64,000 nt of DNA from Monarcha castaneiventris obscurior (Eukaryota; Chordata; Aves; Passeriformes; Monarchidae): assembly GCA_026261815.1 (NCBI GenBank), contig JAMPIT010000894.1, forward strand, positions 57,507,647-57,571,646. The letters are read 5' to 3'. Of the stretch, positions 37,641 to 50,700 are shown in pieces. Position numbers and translations under genes: made by a program. Below the pieces are notes generated by a model. It saw only the letters and a program-made list of their open reading frames with translations. It was not told the DNA's origin and searched no databases. The first letter of the stretch is position 1, and the number at the start of each line of letters is the position of its first letter.

Positions 37641-40600
37641 AGGAAAAAAGAAAAGCCAAACACACTGGGGAAGAGATGGTGAAGGTTACTGTCACAGTGT
37701 CTCTCTACATGTCACTGGATTTGATTCAGTGGCATTTAGAAATAGCTGAGCCATTTCACAGTTTGAAAAAAGGTTGAGAAGCCTATTTTTGGAAAAGTTC
37801 AGGTGTTTTAACTGCTCTGCATCAGCCCTCAAAGTGATAGGCTTGGGGTACAAAGCTGGTCCTCTGGCAGTGGAGGACTCTTCACAGTGGAGACACTGCT
37901 ATAGTGTTTCTTAGCTAATGACCATGTTCTTGGTTTTTTCAGGGTATCAATTTTAATTGGTTTTCTCTGAGTTAGGTCTTACCCAGTGAGCTGCATATGT
38001 ATTTATTTATTGATCCAATAAAGCTAGTAATGTGAATTTTGTTATACCATGAAGAGCTGCTCTTTTCTTTGCCATTCTTTTCTAGCCCAGTATATGCAGT
38101 CCTGGTTCCTGTCTGTGTCATGGTCACATTTTTTAACTTATGCAAGGAATGTTTGTATTGTGAAAAGGGACTATTAGGATGTCATAACGAGGGTCCAGAT
38201 CTGTGTTTTTGTCAGTGATCTCAGATGAAGTATTTTCATGTTCCAGGGAAAATGCTGATATTTTTAACTGACAACCATGCAAACTCAACTTGAATGTATT
38301 CCCGAGTTTTCCATGGTAATGAAAGAGCCTATAGATAGTGTTCCCCCACTCACTGCCCTTTTCCTACGTTCCCAAGTTAGGTATGTGTGCCTCTTCACCA
38401 GAATAACAACAGAGAAAGAACTCTGTTGAGCCTCACATAGCAGTTCTGGGGAAAATGACTCACAGTAGCACTGTATTTACTATTATCTGCCCAGAACAGC
38501 CAGTCTTGCTTTGTTATGACTGTTCTATTATGGTCAGTCTGACTTTTACAGAAATCCACCCGTGGAAGAAAACTAGACAAGGACATACAGTCAAAAGCAT
38601 TTTATCATGAAAAGAAATTCTCACTGGCCTATTAGTTTCCTGCAGACGGGATACTTTTCAAAGTGGCTTTTACAAATGAGCTCTTTAAGTGTGTCATACC
38701 TTCCTTTGGTCCTGCAGACTGGCCATCTGTTCCAGCTTCCATACAGTCTGCAGTACCTTCATTTGTTAATGAATTTCGCATCGCACCAAGGTTAGAAGTT
38801 GATCTGCAAATTTTCCCTGGACATCTCCTGTCATAAAAACTTTGTTTGTATGAGATGACAGTTCAGTTAATTCTATAAAGAAGTCAAAAAATTAGGCATC
38901 TTCCTCTAAACTAATATAAACTCTGTGACTGTTTGATAATGGTCTTTTGTGTCGTTTAGTGTCAACACAGCCTGTCTTCTCAGAGGAGGTTCTCAGTTGC
39001 TGCAAATCTCTAATTTCAAAGATGCCAGACAAAAGCTGATTACAATTTTTTATATTCCTACTGAGTGGATCTGATCTTTTCTAAGTACTAATTTATGCAA
39101 ATTAAATAAAACTAAATAAGTTTCATTTGCAGAGGACAATACAGAAAATATCAGTGGCAATGATCTGTTTCATGGTTTGAAGAAGACATACACATTCACT
39201 AAAAACATAGTTTCACAAGCAGACAGAGGAAGTTTAGCCCCTGCCATGCTGTTTCATCCCTCCGCTAGTTCCTTGCTCTGGTCCAGTCAGCCTCCTCACT
39301 TGTAGAAACACAAATTAGGGAAATGGTTCTATTAAAAGGAAAAGCTGTCTTTTACAGTATTATTGTTAATCCATATAATTTCTTTCACAATGAGACCAAC
39401 AGGTGTGGCAGTGTAAATGATGGGATTGATTGGAGAGTGTGAATGAGGGGTGAGATTAGCAGAAAATGGTTTACACAGTGTTCTCCTCAAGAGTTCATGA
39501 AGCCACAGTGTAAACACAATACAAAGACTTCAACAGGAAGATTTGTCCTGTGTTGAGTTCAAGGGCCTTAAGGGAGCACTTAATGGCCAAGACCTCTGCA
39601 CTCCTACTGGAGTGAGTGCAGGAATCTGGCAAATGCTCTCATGGAAGATCTTCAACATGAGCCTGGAGCTGCCTCATCAGAGTATAGGTGATGCTGTAGT
39701 TGAGGACTCACCAACTTTTGTGCAAATCACAGTGGACATCAGATTCCCATGGCTGTGTTAATGCCTTAGTGGCTTCTTGGGGAAATAAAAGGCTTCTTGT
39801 ATTGCTATTTTTTTTGGTCTTCTGTGGCTCTTTCCCTTGGTCTGTGTACTGTTGTGACCTAGCAAGCCATTGTCACCACCACTGTCACAAGGAAGCTTTT
39901 GTTTTGCTTTTTTTAATCACTTCAAATAGAAGTGCTGTGACATATTCTGCTCTTATTCCCCTTCTAGCAGTAAATGTGCTTTTTCTTCTCCTTGTGCTCT
40001 GGTGGTTCATTTATTTGTTTATTTTGGGGGTTTTCTGGTGTGTGTATGTGTGTGGGGTATTATTTTTTGGTTTTGTTAGGGGTTTTTTCTTGCAAAAGCA
40101 TCTAATAAAGAACTGAAAGCTTTTATGTTCCTTATATGTTCTAAACAAATGGAATTTCTTTCTTCAAGTGGGCTGGTGCTAAGACTAAAGATTCTGTTAG
40201 TTCAAGTTTTAAGTCTGTCTTGCTTAAAAGAAGGTAGTTTAGATATCTAAGAGGACTTCAGCATCTGTCAAAGTGCTGCTGGAAAACCTGGTTATATGTG
40301 TGCAACACATCCACCATGAGTAGTAGATCTGACTCTGTCCTGATAGAAGATGTATTGAACCTTCTAGTGGGAAAACACGTCTTGTACAAAATACGTTTAA
40401 CTATTACAGCTGCAGCCTGGCTTTAGCTTCAATGTATTCTTAAATACTTATGTGTTCTCAAACTTAAAGATGTCAAGGTACATGGTTTTAAGACTCTTAT
40501 GTTCATAGTTGTGGTTACATGTTTAAGATCTTGACAAATAGATATGTTACTGAGGATAATAGCTTCTGCATATGACAGCTGTTTTGCATGGAAAGTATGT

Positions 40601-43600
40601 CTCAAGGCATGTCAAAGGTGCTTAGACCTATGGCTTAATTTACTTTTTATGTGGGTCCACCACATGAAGAGTTGGAGTTGTGCATTCAGTGCCATCATGC
40701 TGAGTATGTGCCTGTGCCGAGTTTCTCTGGACACTGCCTGTCTTGATCGAGTACTCTTCCTTTCCCCTTTCTCTGCTTGTCCAAGTGGTTTTCTGCACAG
40801 CTCCAAATTTAACCTGAGGTATATTGCTGCTCCCCAGTGATTGAATAAATTGATATCCTTGAAGTACAAAGCTTGCAAATTGCTTCTGAGTCTGTGCTTA
40901 AGTCTGTGCTCCCTGTGTGGGGTTGGTATTTCACAGCACAGCAACACAGGCCTATGCTAAGTAAATTGACTGGAGTTTTGTTTTTCCCTTTTGTTGCTGC
41001 TGTTTTTGTTGCTTGCTACTGGTGGGAGATTACTTTTTCCGTTACATTACCTCTCCCTATGCCTTTGGGGTTTACTGTGATTCTTATTAAAATTGGTGGG
41101 GAGACTGTCACTGGCTTTAGCGGTACCTGTGCTGAGTGGTTGGTCACTGTTGGTCAATATCATTTTTACTGATACTGTTTAAAGTTGCCAGCACTAATGA
41201 AGCTGAACTGGGAAGTAGGTTGGGCCTGCTGAGCACATAGATAGTAGAAGCTAATTAGTGTCAGCTAACGACTTAATAATTAATGAAGAATTTGTATATG
41301 TGCTCATACAAAAGCAGAATCCTCAGGAGAGTAGAGAAAATGCCGGAATGGATTGACTGTGTTTTTAGTAACATAGGATTATAGAAATCTCTGGAAATAC
41401 AAGTTTCCACTACTTGGAGTTAAGGTTATATATCCCATATTTTTAAATACCTACACAAGCTGTTAGTCTTTCTAAGTCTTGTGGAAATTCTGCTTGCAGT
41501 CAACAGCAGCAGAAACTAAAGATTCTGAAAAGCATTCAATAAACACAGAGCAGTGCAAGCAACAATACAGAGGCTTATGCTGTCATTCAGTCATCTTGCT
41601 TGTAGTTTTTGTCTCACATGACATGAATTCATTAATGGCTGATTCTTATGCCACATTTCTCGATGTATAAACCAGGTGCATTTTCTTATGCTTTTTAGTG
41701 ATGGCATTCTCATAATCTTTATGTTTTCTCCTGCAAAACCACAGTGTGATCTTGGCTCCTTATAGAAGATCATTTGGTAACTCCATTGGTATTTGTTAGG
41801 AAACGTGTTAAGATTCTGCTCAAGAGTAAACCAAAGATAGAAATTATACGTTTGCTAAAAATGCTCTCTTCCTATTTATTTCTTTGTCATTCTTTCATTT
41901 TTACTTATCATGTACTATCTGAATATTTTAATTTTCCAATGAAAAATACTTTTTTTCCTAGGAGTAGCTTTGTATATGAGTAAGTAGAAGCTTTGATTGT
42001 GTGACTGCCCTGGAATACCACTGTTTTATTTTAAGCTTTCTGAGTATTATAGTGTTTTACAACAAGAAAGCATCTTAATGGATTTAAAATGGATTAGTCA
42101 TATTAGAAAAGAAGTGACAAAGCTAGGGAAAGACCTGATGGACAATATAAAAAGTTATACAATAGATGATCAGCTAGGGTTTCATTTTTGTTACGTGAGC
42201 AGTTCTTGGGTCTGTATGGAATTGTTGTTGTGCTGTTGAGAACACCAGAAAGATAATCAAAAAGAAAAACAAACAAACATATCTAAATATTCACTTGAAA
42301 AGTCAAATTCAGTTTGAATGTGAGTTTTGGTACTGCATATGCTTCCTAAAAGTAAGGGCTTGAGAGGAATCTGAAATTCTTATTTTCATTGATACAATTT
42401 GCTGAGTGGAACACCTGACAATTGCTGAGCTAGGAGGCCTTCTGGTTTTCTGTCTTGTCACTGGCTACTACAAATGTCCACAGCTGCTATCAATAACAAT
42501 ATTTTTTTTTTACTTTTATGTTAATAATACTTCAAGACTCAAATATTATAGAATGACTGGAGTCCAAAGGACAAAAGTTGCCTTTAGTAGTTTGTGTAAG
42601 GAATGTTTGCATTTATTTTCTAGGTAAGTTGTTTCACTGATCTGTCATGTTCATATTTTGTTAAATCTAGAAATAGAAAAGACAATGGTTCAGACACTTT
42701 AATATTTCATCACTATTTGTGTTATGTTCTGTAACTATGTTAAGAAGCTGGGCAATCATTCGTCTAGGATGCATTTTAGGAAGGGCTTCAGAAAAAATGT
42801 GCATTTCTTCTAAAACAGCAAATTTGGCAGGACTGAGCCTTATTCATACATTAGAAAACCCAGCAGCTGCTAATTGTTTTCAAACTACAGCTATGATATG
42901 CAACATAAGGCTTGCCTGAATCATGCTGACAGTCTGCATTGATAACACAATAAAGTTGATGCAGAACGATTTGGCACACTTGGAGAACAGATGAAAAACC
43001 CATCTTATCTGGGTTGCTAAATAAAGTCCTTGGCTGAAGATGTCTGACCCACATTGTTTTTGCAAGTGCAGTAATTTTAGGTCAAATTGCTTAAGAAAAA
43101 TAGGTTGAAAAGAATGCATACAGCCATAGCCACTTTCGGCTGCAATTTTAACATTTTCTCTTATGAGAAACTTTATGACCAACGTTAGCTAAAATATTAA
43201 CTGCTTTTAGGGATTCTAAACATTTTCTTTTAAATTCTTTTTTTCGCAGGAGTCATATAGACCCCTTATTCTAGGGCATGGAGCCATTTTTGAGCAGATT
43301 ATGGGGTGATGGATTTGCCCTGTGAGCTGCAGGTGTTTGATTATGATCAGACTGCAAATTTGCAAAGAAATTTCATGAAACAGCAGCAGGAATAAGGATC
43401 ACAGAGTTTTAATGAGGAAACAGATCTGAAACTGAAAAAAAAAAACCTTTCAAGGTATCAGCCCAGTACATAGCCTAATATGAGAACCAAATCTGATTAT
43501 TTAGGTTGTAGTAGCAGAATGATGGAATAAGAAAGCAAATACTGTCTTTGGCTGAATTCCCAATGCATGTGTATTTTTAAAAACAATTATAAAAATTAAA

Positions 43601-44594
43601 CCAGAGGCCTTGTTCTTAAACTAGAATATGATAGAAGTCAGAAGATCAGTTTTATGTCAATCACGGTATTGAGAACCTTTTGCTGTCTGAGGGCTGAACA
43701 TATTTTGGGAGAGATGCACAGGCACCATATTTGTTCAGACATATATATGTTTAGAAAGCTTATTTGGAAGTGTATTCTTTGAGGTATTTTATAAGATGGT
43801 TCTGGATTTGAAGTCTTTTCCTTGGTGATCATTGAAGGCTGAGTAGAGAAGTGCACCGAGCAGTTTGTGCCATGTCATAATATCATTTCATGCCCTCTCC
43901 AATCCACAGGGTAAAGCTAGAAATGTTCTTCCTGATAGGAAGCCAGAGGGTGAAACAGCCTTATAGTCAAAGGGATGTGAATGATAGTGACCAGAGGCAC
44001 TTATGGGCATAAAAAAACATCTGGGAGGGTCTTACTGGAGTTCCAAGCTATGTGACTGAGAGCATGCACTGAACGGAGCTGTGGTGAGAGGTATGGGCTG
44101 CTCAGCCTGCCAGAGGGATACTCCTGTGTCTGCCATGATGTCAGCAGATGGAAAGCTTCCTCACTGCAGAAAAGGACAGCTATTTGATGGCTGGAGCCCT
44201 GAGCCAGAGTCTTGGCCAGACTGACATCACAAATTGCTGGTCATCGTTCTCTTTAGGATCCAGGAATCCCTCTTATCTTCCCAAGGACCCTAGAAACTCA
44301 TTTTTTTTCTCTCATTAGGAGCTTGGGACCCTGTCATCCCAGGCAGTGAAGCCTGCCTTGGGAGGCAGCTCCGTGTGGGAATGGGAGAGTGTGGGATGCC
44401 AGGCAGGGCACTGGGGTAGGAAGAGGAGTTGAATGGTGCTCTGGGAGGGAAAAACAGGCATCATTGCAGGACAAGCTGAATGAGCCAGCCTGTGAAATGT
44501 GTGTTCCTAACTGTGATTAAAATTACCTTGAAATTGGATACTTGTGGGCACTGATCACCTTTTTAAATATTGATTTATGTTTTGTCTGTTTCAG
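37641..44594. other. Intergenic upstream flank of FSHB, no gene seen
   Basis: The many ORFs of 60-138 codons overlap on both strands and have no family resemblance. Distal FSHB enhancers are known in mammals upstream of the gene, but I cannot place an equivalent here. Confidence 0.65.
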
Positions 44595-44777
44595 CACAGC
44601 ATTAAACAGCTGTTTGAAATGGATCAGTCTAAACAGTGGGTGCTCAGCCTTAGAGGAATAGAAAAGTCACTTAGCAGAGATCCATTTTTAATCTCTCTAG
44701 TACTGCCTGAAAAAGAAACAGTCCTACTCAATTGCTTTATTAATTATATAACCGAGCGAGATCAGAAGGGCAGATAA
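44595..44777 (+). CDS. Orphan terminal-exon-like ORF, unrecognised
   Basis: A strong acceptor, TTTTGTCTGTTTCAG ending at 44594, opens directly into a 60-codon frame running to TAA at 44775-44777. The frame is already open across the acceptor from ATG 44577, so the start is undecided. The peptide is charged and amphipathic (for example QSKQWVLSLRGIEKSLSRDP and NCFINYITERDQKGR), unlike the hydrophobic chance ORFs nearby. I do not recognise a family. It could be the last exon of an unknown gene or lncRNA, a pseudogene remnant, or chance. No partner exon was found upstream. Confidence 0.25.
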   Translation, partial: HSIKQLFEMDQSKQWVLSLRGIEKSLSRDPFLISLVLPEKETVLLNCFINYITERDQKGR

Positions 44778-47700
44778 TTAAACACGTTTTATGGCTTGTT
44801 GTGGTGCCATCTCGTGGTTCTTGAGTAAAGTTCCCACCTTGCTGAAAGTTCCTTCTCAGCTAAAGCAGATTTTACAGCATTGCGGCAAGCAAAGCTAAAA
44901 TTTGGAACTGAAGTAGCACTTCAACCTCCTGGTTATTGGCCAGATTCCTGCCGTGCTCAATCCTTCCTCGCTCTAGTAAAGCCTGTAGGCAAAAATAGGT
45001 TTCAGACTTCTCACTGCAAGAGCAGTGATAATACAGCAGTCTTCAAATGCAATGATAATTAATTACATCAGGCCACTTTGCTTGTCCCTGTATATGAGAG
45101 GCATGGAGAGCTGTGCTGAAAAAACCAGGCCTTTCTTTTTTCCAAGGCCTGGAACATTAAGCATAATTGTTCCTGCAGGTGTCTTAAACATAGAATTGCT
45201 CTGAAAGTACATAGGGAGAGTGCAGTCCTTTTGCTTCTAATGTGTCTTGTTTGGGATAAGAACAGAAAATTTTTACAGCAAATATCTATAGCAGTCCTCT
45301 CCATCTCATTTCCACCTGCTCATTACAGAGCTTGTACACTGAGGGGCATTCCTCCTAACTTTGAGCGGCCTCTCTATGTCCTCTCTCATCTTACTGTTCT
45401 CCCAGCCTTGAAAAAGAATGATGTTTGCTCCAACTTGTCCTCCTTGTATTCCAATGTAATGTTTTCAGCTATATGGGAAGTCTGGTTTTTGGAACACTTT
45501 ACTTTTGCTACAAGTCCTCAAAAACTAGGAAACTATCAGTAGCATTAAAATGGTTATCATCTTGAAGCCTCCTGTTTTCTTGGTGTTTGCCATTGTTTGC
45601 CATTTTCTTTTGCTATGCCATATCACTTTTTATTGCATCCAGCAGATTACCAAGCACTTTCTCACAAATGTTTGTCATATTTTTCTCTTGAATTCTGATT
45701 TCTGTTTGAATGACTTTTACATAATGATACTTCAGAAGGAAACTGTCAATATATCCATGTCTGATAAAATTTCTTTGTGTCTGTAATACTATGAATCACT
45801 GCAGCCTGTGGAATCCTGCTAGGTAATTTAATAAGCTGTGGTTTTGGTAGACTTGTACAAAGCTTAAGGCAGATCTCTTCAGTGGCTGTGGACAATAGGA
45901 TCTGCCGAGAGCTCTGAGTACAAGAAAGGTGAAGGAATTCGATCTCAGGCCTTGATTATCATCAAAAGGTTTGAAAAAACAGAAGTCACAGTAGGTACTT
46001 CTGGAAAGAGCTGAAAAAATCGCTGTCATGTGTCCACAACTATTCTCCCTCCATAGACAACCTTTTAATGGCTTTGGATGAGGTCACAGGGAACATGCTA
46101 CCATACTCCTATGAGTAGAATGAAGCTGCAATTAAATCAGCTGATTAGTTACCATCTGCAGACTGTAGGAGAAGAAGGTTTTTAATGAATTCCTGGGCTG
46201 GCAAATTGGAGTGATCACAATTTATTAGCCAGTGCTGGCTAATGCCAAGTGAGATTGGAGAAGGGGCTGTTGCCACAGTGAGAGGACTAGTCATTACATT
46301 CAGTACTATTTAAAGGATTCTAAGCAGTATTTAAGTCACTGTACTTGAGTGGCTTAAAATGCAGATATTTTGAGGCTGTAGAGCTGTTCTCCACGTTCTC
46401 ATATATATTTTTGCCTTCATACAAGTGATAATGCATTTAAGGGTTACCCCACAGAGCATCAGCTGTGCTAGAGACAATCCAGTGTTTGAGACCTATAAGC
46501 TCTGTAAAAAATGTCAGCATTCTGTATTCTTAATTTCTGTTCCTGACTACCAATGTCATCATCTGCTCCTGGATACTGGAGATTATTATAAGACTTGAAT
46601 GACCTATTTAGCTGTTCTGAATTTTGAATGATGATTTTTTTACCCCTCCCTTATCAGCTGAATTTCTTCCCTCCCACCCCCTTTTGGCATAAAACAGAAA
46701 TTGTGAAAGATTATTATTAGTTTTAGAAGACATTGATTCCTATATAATCTGTGAGCCCTTTATAAGAAAATTGAAGTCAAATTTATCATGGCTACTAAAA
46801 GACTGGGGAAAGGAGGAGTCCTTGCTTTTAAGCCTTATAAATAATAATAATAATAATGTCTACCAGATATTCTTGAGTCCCAATCCATGGAGATGGAAAC
46901 AAGATTTAGGAAGAAATTGTCCATTCCCAGCAAGCAGCAGTTAAGACTCAGAGAATTTCAAAAGCATGCATGAACTTTTACATGCAAATGACACAATATA
47001 CACAGCTTCCAATGGGCATGTGCAGGTCAGAATTTTAATATCAAGGCATAACTCCCAGCCCACACTGAGATTAGGTTAAATTTTTGAGGGTATCTGCAAG
47101 TCTGGCCTTCCCGTGATGATCAAGGATCTCTCTGCAACACTTTATTTTAAAAAGTGCAACTCTTAGATATGCAGATTCTAATATTTTTGGTGTATAGAAA
47201 CTATAGTTTGAGACTAGCACAAGGTTATAAAACTGCCCCTGATACTCTTTCCATCCAGATCTGTTAATTCATCTTCCAGGAATTAAATCTAGAAGAAATA
47301 ATTGATGCTATTTCCTGAAAACATAAAGAACTCTTTTTTTTTTGTTAATGGTGACAAAAAAGAACATTCAACTATATGAGTCTGGATCCCTTCCAGTTAA
47401 ACAAAGGACATGAATTTTCTTAATTAGAGAGTAATTGGATTCTGCTTCTCAAGAAAATTACAGACTTTATATCATAAGGAAATAAATTGTGGGAGAAAAA
47501 ATTGCTGCAAGCTCTAGGTGAAAACATTTATTATATCCATAGCTCTACAGTTCGCTGTAGTAAACTTCAGCAAAATGGAGTTGCTGTCAATGAGTCAAAT
47601 CTATGCTTTTTTTCATTTTTCTTTCAGTATTTGTGTTTATGTATGTGTGATAGAAAATGTAAATCTTTCCTGTGCTTCAGAAACTTCTCCCATAAGCTTG

Positions 47701-50700
47701 GCTTGTTTCTGTATACAAATGTCACATATCAGCAAAGTTGAAAGAATAATTTCTCAGCTAACAAAACAATACCTCAACAATTAACTGAAAAGATATCCCA
47801 GTTCCATAAATGAAAACTGCAATATAACTCTCTTTGGAAAAAAAAATTCCATGCAAGAACTTTATAAAATACCTTAAAAGTGGTTGTACTCAACATATGC
47901 TTATGCTTCACTCTGTAACAGTGGAAAATCTGGCTTAGGACTGGAATAACTGTGAAATGACTACTAGCAAGGATCTTGTACTTAATCTACTAAAACTGGA
48001 ATCATATATTAAAATGGGGGAATACTGTACATAATGCACATATTAAAAAAACCAACCCAAACCAAAGCCTAAAAACACATGGAACAACTCTGTTCCCATG
48101 AGTCTGAATTAATATGTGTGCAAGGATTGTGAATTTATTACCTGAAAAGGGAAGTAAAACCATAAGAAAGATAATAAAGGAGCAACCAGCTAATTAAGAC
48201 CTGTTGTGGTAGATTACCCTGGTAAATTTGTTCATCTTGACTCTTACCAGCAATGAGTCAAATTACAGCATATCTGACTTATAAGCTCTGCAGGACTGTG
48301 TTTGGTATTGTGTGAAGGGTTGTTTAGCTGGAAAAGGTGGCACGCAGCAATGTAGCAGATAAATTATGAACTGATAAAAAATTCTATGCAGTAACAAAAA
48401 TTTTAATGAGCTAAGACCTAGTGGTCTGAGACACTCCAGAACAGTGTAAGCATCAATCTTATACATTTATTTTAATTTTTACCCTGTTGTAAATAGTAGG
48501 TGAACTCACTGATGTCTTAAAGCTAGAAAATAATTTGATTCAAACATGAGGTAAAATCAGCTAAGTGAATTTGAAATGAAGTAATAGAAACAGGATGAAA
48601 TTGCAAGGTCACATGGTTAGGGACTAATTGCAAGCATTTCTGCTATCAGTGAGTAATAAGCAACACATGAGTGTGTTAATCAGCTGCAAGATAATTGTGT
48701 TTCAGCAGTGATATGGCAGTGAAAATGGTAAACATGCTGCTCAGGTGACTAATAAAGCTGCTGTACTGATAAGATCCCCTCAGCTGGACTGCATGTGTAG
48801 TACAGGTCAGCTAAATCAGATGAAGTGAAACTGGAGCATGTGCAATGCTCAGATGAATTGTAGAACTTTACACACTGGTCTAGGAAAATGCATTCTGGCA
48901 AGATGTTGAAAGAGCTGTGTAAGCACAGTAGGAAGCACATATCAGGATGGCTAAATGCTTGAATTAAGGTACATTGTTGGCAGGGGAAAAATAGCTCTAA
49001 GCCTGATAATGAATAAATTTAGCCTGGAAATAATGTTGGGCCTTAGGAGGCAGCATGATACATTTGCTGGCAGAACTATATTGTGGCAGAGTGTCTGCTT
49101 GTTTCCAGTCTTTGGGTCGTGCTCATACAGGTAGCTTTCAGACAAGGGGAGGAATTGTTGTAGCTGGGAGGCTTTCACAGCAGTGCTCAGAGTCCCTTCA
49201 GCTTCACATCTTTAATTGCAGCTGTAAAGTGGCAGAAGAGTGGCAGTCTCCCAACCAGACTTATTTTATTGTTTTTTAGTTTGTCTTTACTGTTATTCTG
49301 ACAATGAAGTAATTTTCTTTGCCTTAAAAAACAAGGGTTTACAGAGTTTGTTTTTCTAATGGGGTATTTACTCTGACTAAAAAACAAGTAACTTGAGAAT
49401 ACCTATCACTTTTCTTTATCATGTAGGAAGACTAATATTTAAGGAATGTTTGCAGGGGTTTTATGCACTACAGACTTTGGATCAGAAATTTATTTATTGT
49501 TTCAGAAATTTCAGTGAATACACTTCCTTCACTGAGGCTGTGTTCATAAGGCTATAAAGACATAAGTCCTTCAGTTGTCTCTGGGATATTATGCTTCTTA
49601 TGTACTTCTGCTGATCTTCCTGCATACATTTATTGTTTCTGATTTCCAACAGCGATATCGTGTGCTGTTCCCTTGAATTCCACTGTGATAAGTCTGCAGA
49701 CCTCTTGTAATTTTCATTTATTTTCCTTTGTCTCCAGCCTTCTTATCTTGTCCTTTCATCATTAATGCCACCTAAACTTAGTTCTGTTTTGAGATTTACT
49801 TTTTCTTATTTGGTGTGGGATCTGCCTTCACTGTTACGGTTTTCCTCTGAAGAAATTCTGATGAACATACCTGGAAATCATGTAAGAGATATGTTTTTTT
49901 CTTTCCTTCTAAAGCAAGGTATTTGGTTCAAGTTTCCCCATTTTTATGAGTAAAAAATTGAGACAATGAAAAACAAGGCAACACATGTCTTTGACATCAG
50001 AAAGTCATTTTCCCTGTAGGAGATACAGTGGGTTCTCCTATTAGAATGTGTTTTGAGCATACAGAGGACATGGATGTGAAGTTAGCTCAGACCTGCCTTG
50101 TTACCAATGACTTGCTTCTCTTTTTACTACAGAGCTAAAACTGCACTTGGTGCTGTCCTGCTCTATGTACAACTCTGATACCCCATGAAACCTCCTTCAG
50201 CTCAGAGGAAAAATTAGTAATTAATTTTCTTGAGAAGTTCTTCATGGTAAATTGAGCACATTTCAATCTCACTGCAGCAGTATTTTTCTGTAGAGTAAGA
50301 ATGTCTTGGGTTTGTGGGTAGTGTACGACTTGTACTCTCATGATAACGAATAGTAATCCACTAGGGTTTCTACTCTATTGAGAAGGCTTGAATTCAAAGG
50401 ACTGCAAGGGCACAAAATAATTTATCAAGCTGGGAGGCAACAATGTTATTTTCTTAGGGTTTTTTTAAAGCTTGCGCTGAAGGTTTCTCAGCCTCCACGT
50501 TTCCTAAGCTTTGGAGTGATACCATCAGCAAGTGTTGAGGTTGGGAATTGTTGACTGTCAGTAGCAAACATTTGGTCCTGAAAGTTTGACCTTGATTTTT
50601 CTGTGCCTGCTTAAGGGTAAAAAGAAGAAAGGGAAGTTGCTTTATGTTCATGATGGTTCTTAACAAGTGTTCTTGAGTTTCCAGAGCTTGTGTGTTCCTC

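Noticed and set aside
39543..40116. Overlapping plus-strand ORFs of 72 and 138 codons
   Set aside because: The longer one becomes low-complexity and hydrophobic through T-rich sequence, with no splice or family support.
43900..44500. GC-richer patch upstream of the orphan ORF, considered as an exon cluster or old LTR
   Set aside because: No open frame of note, no LTR landmarks and no CR1 wording were found.
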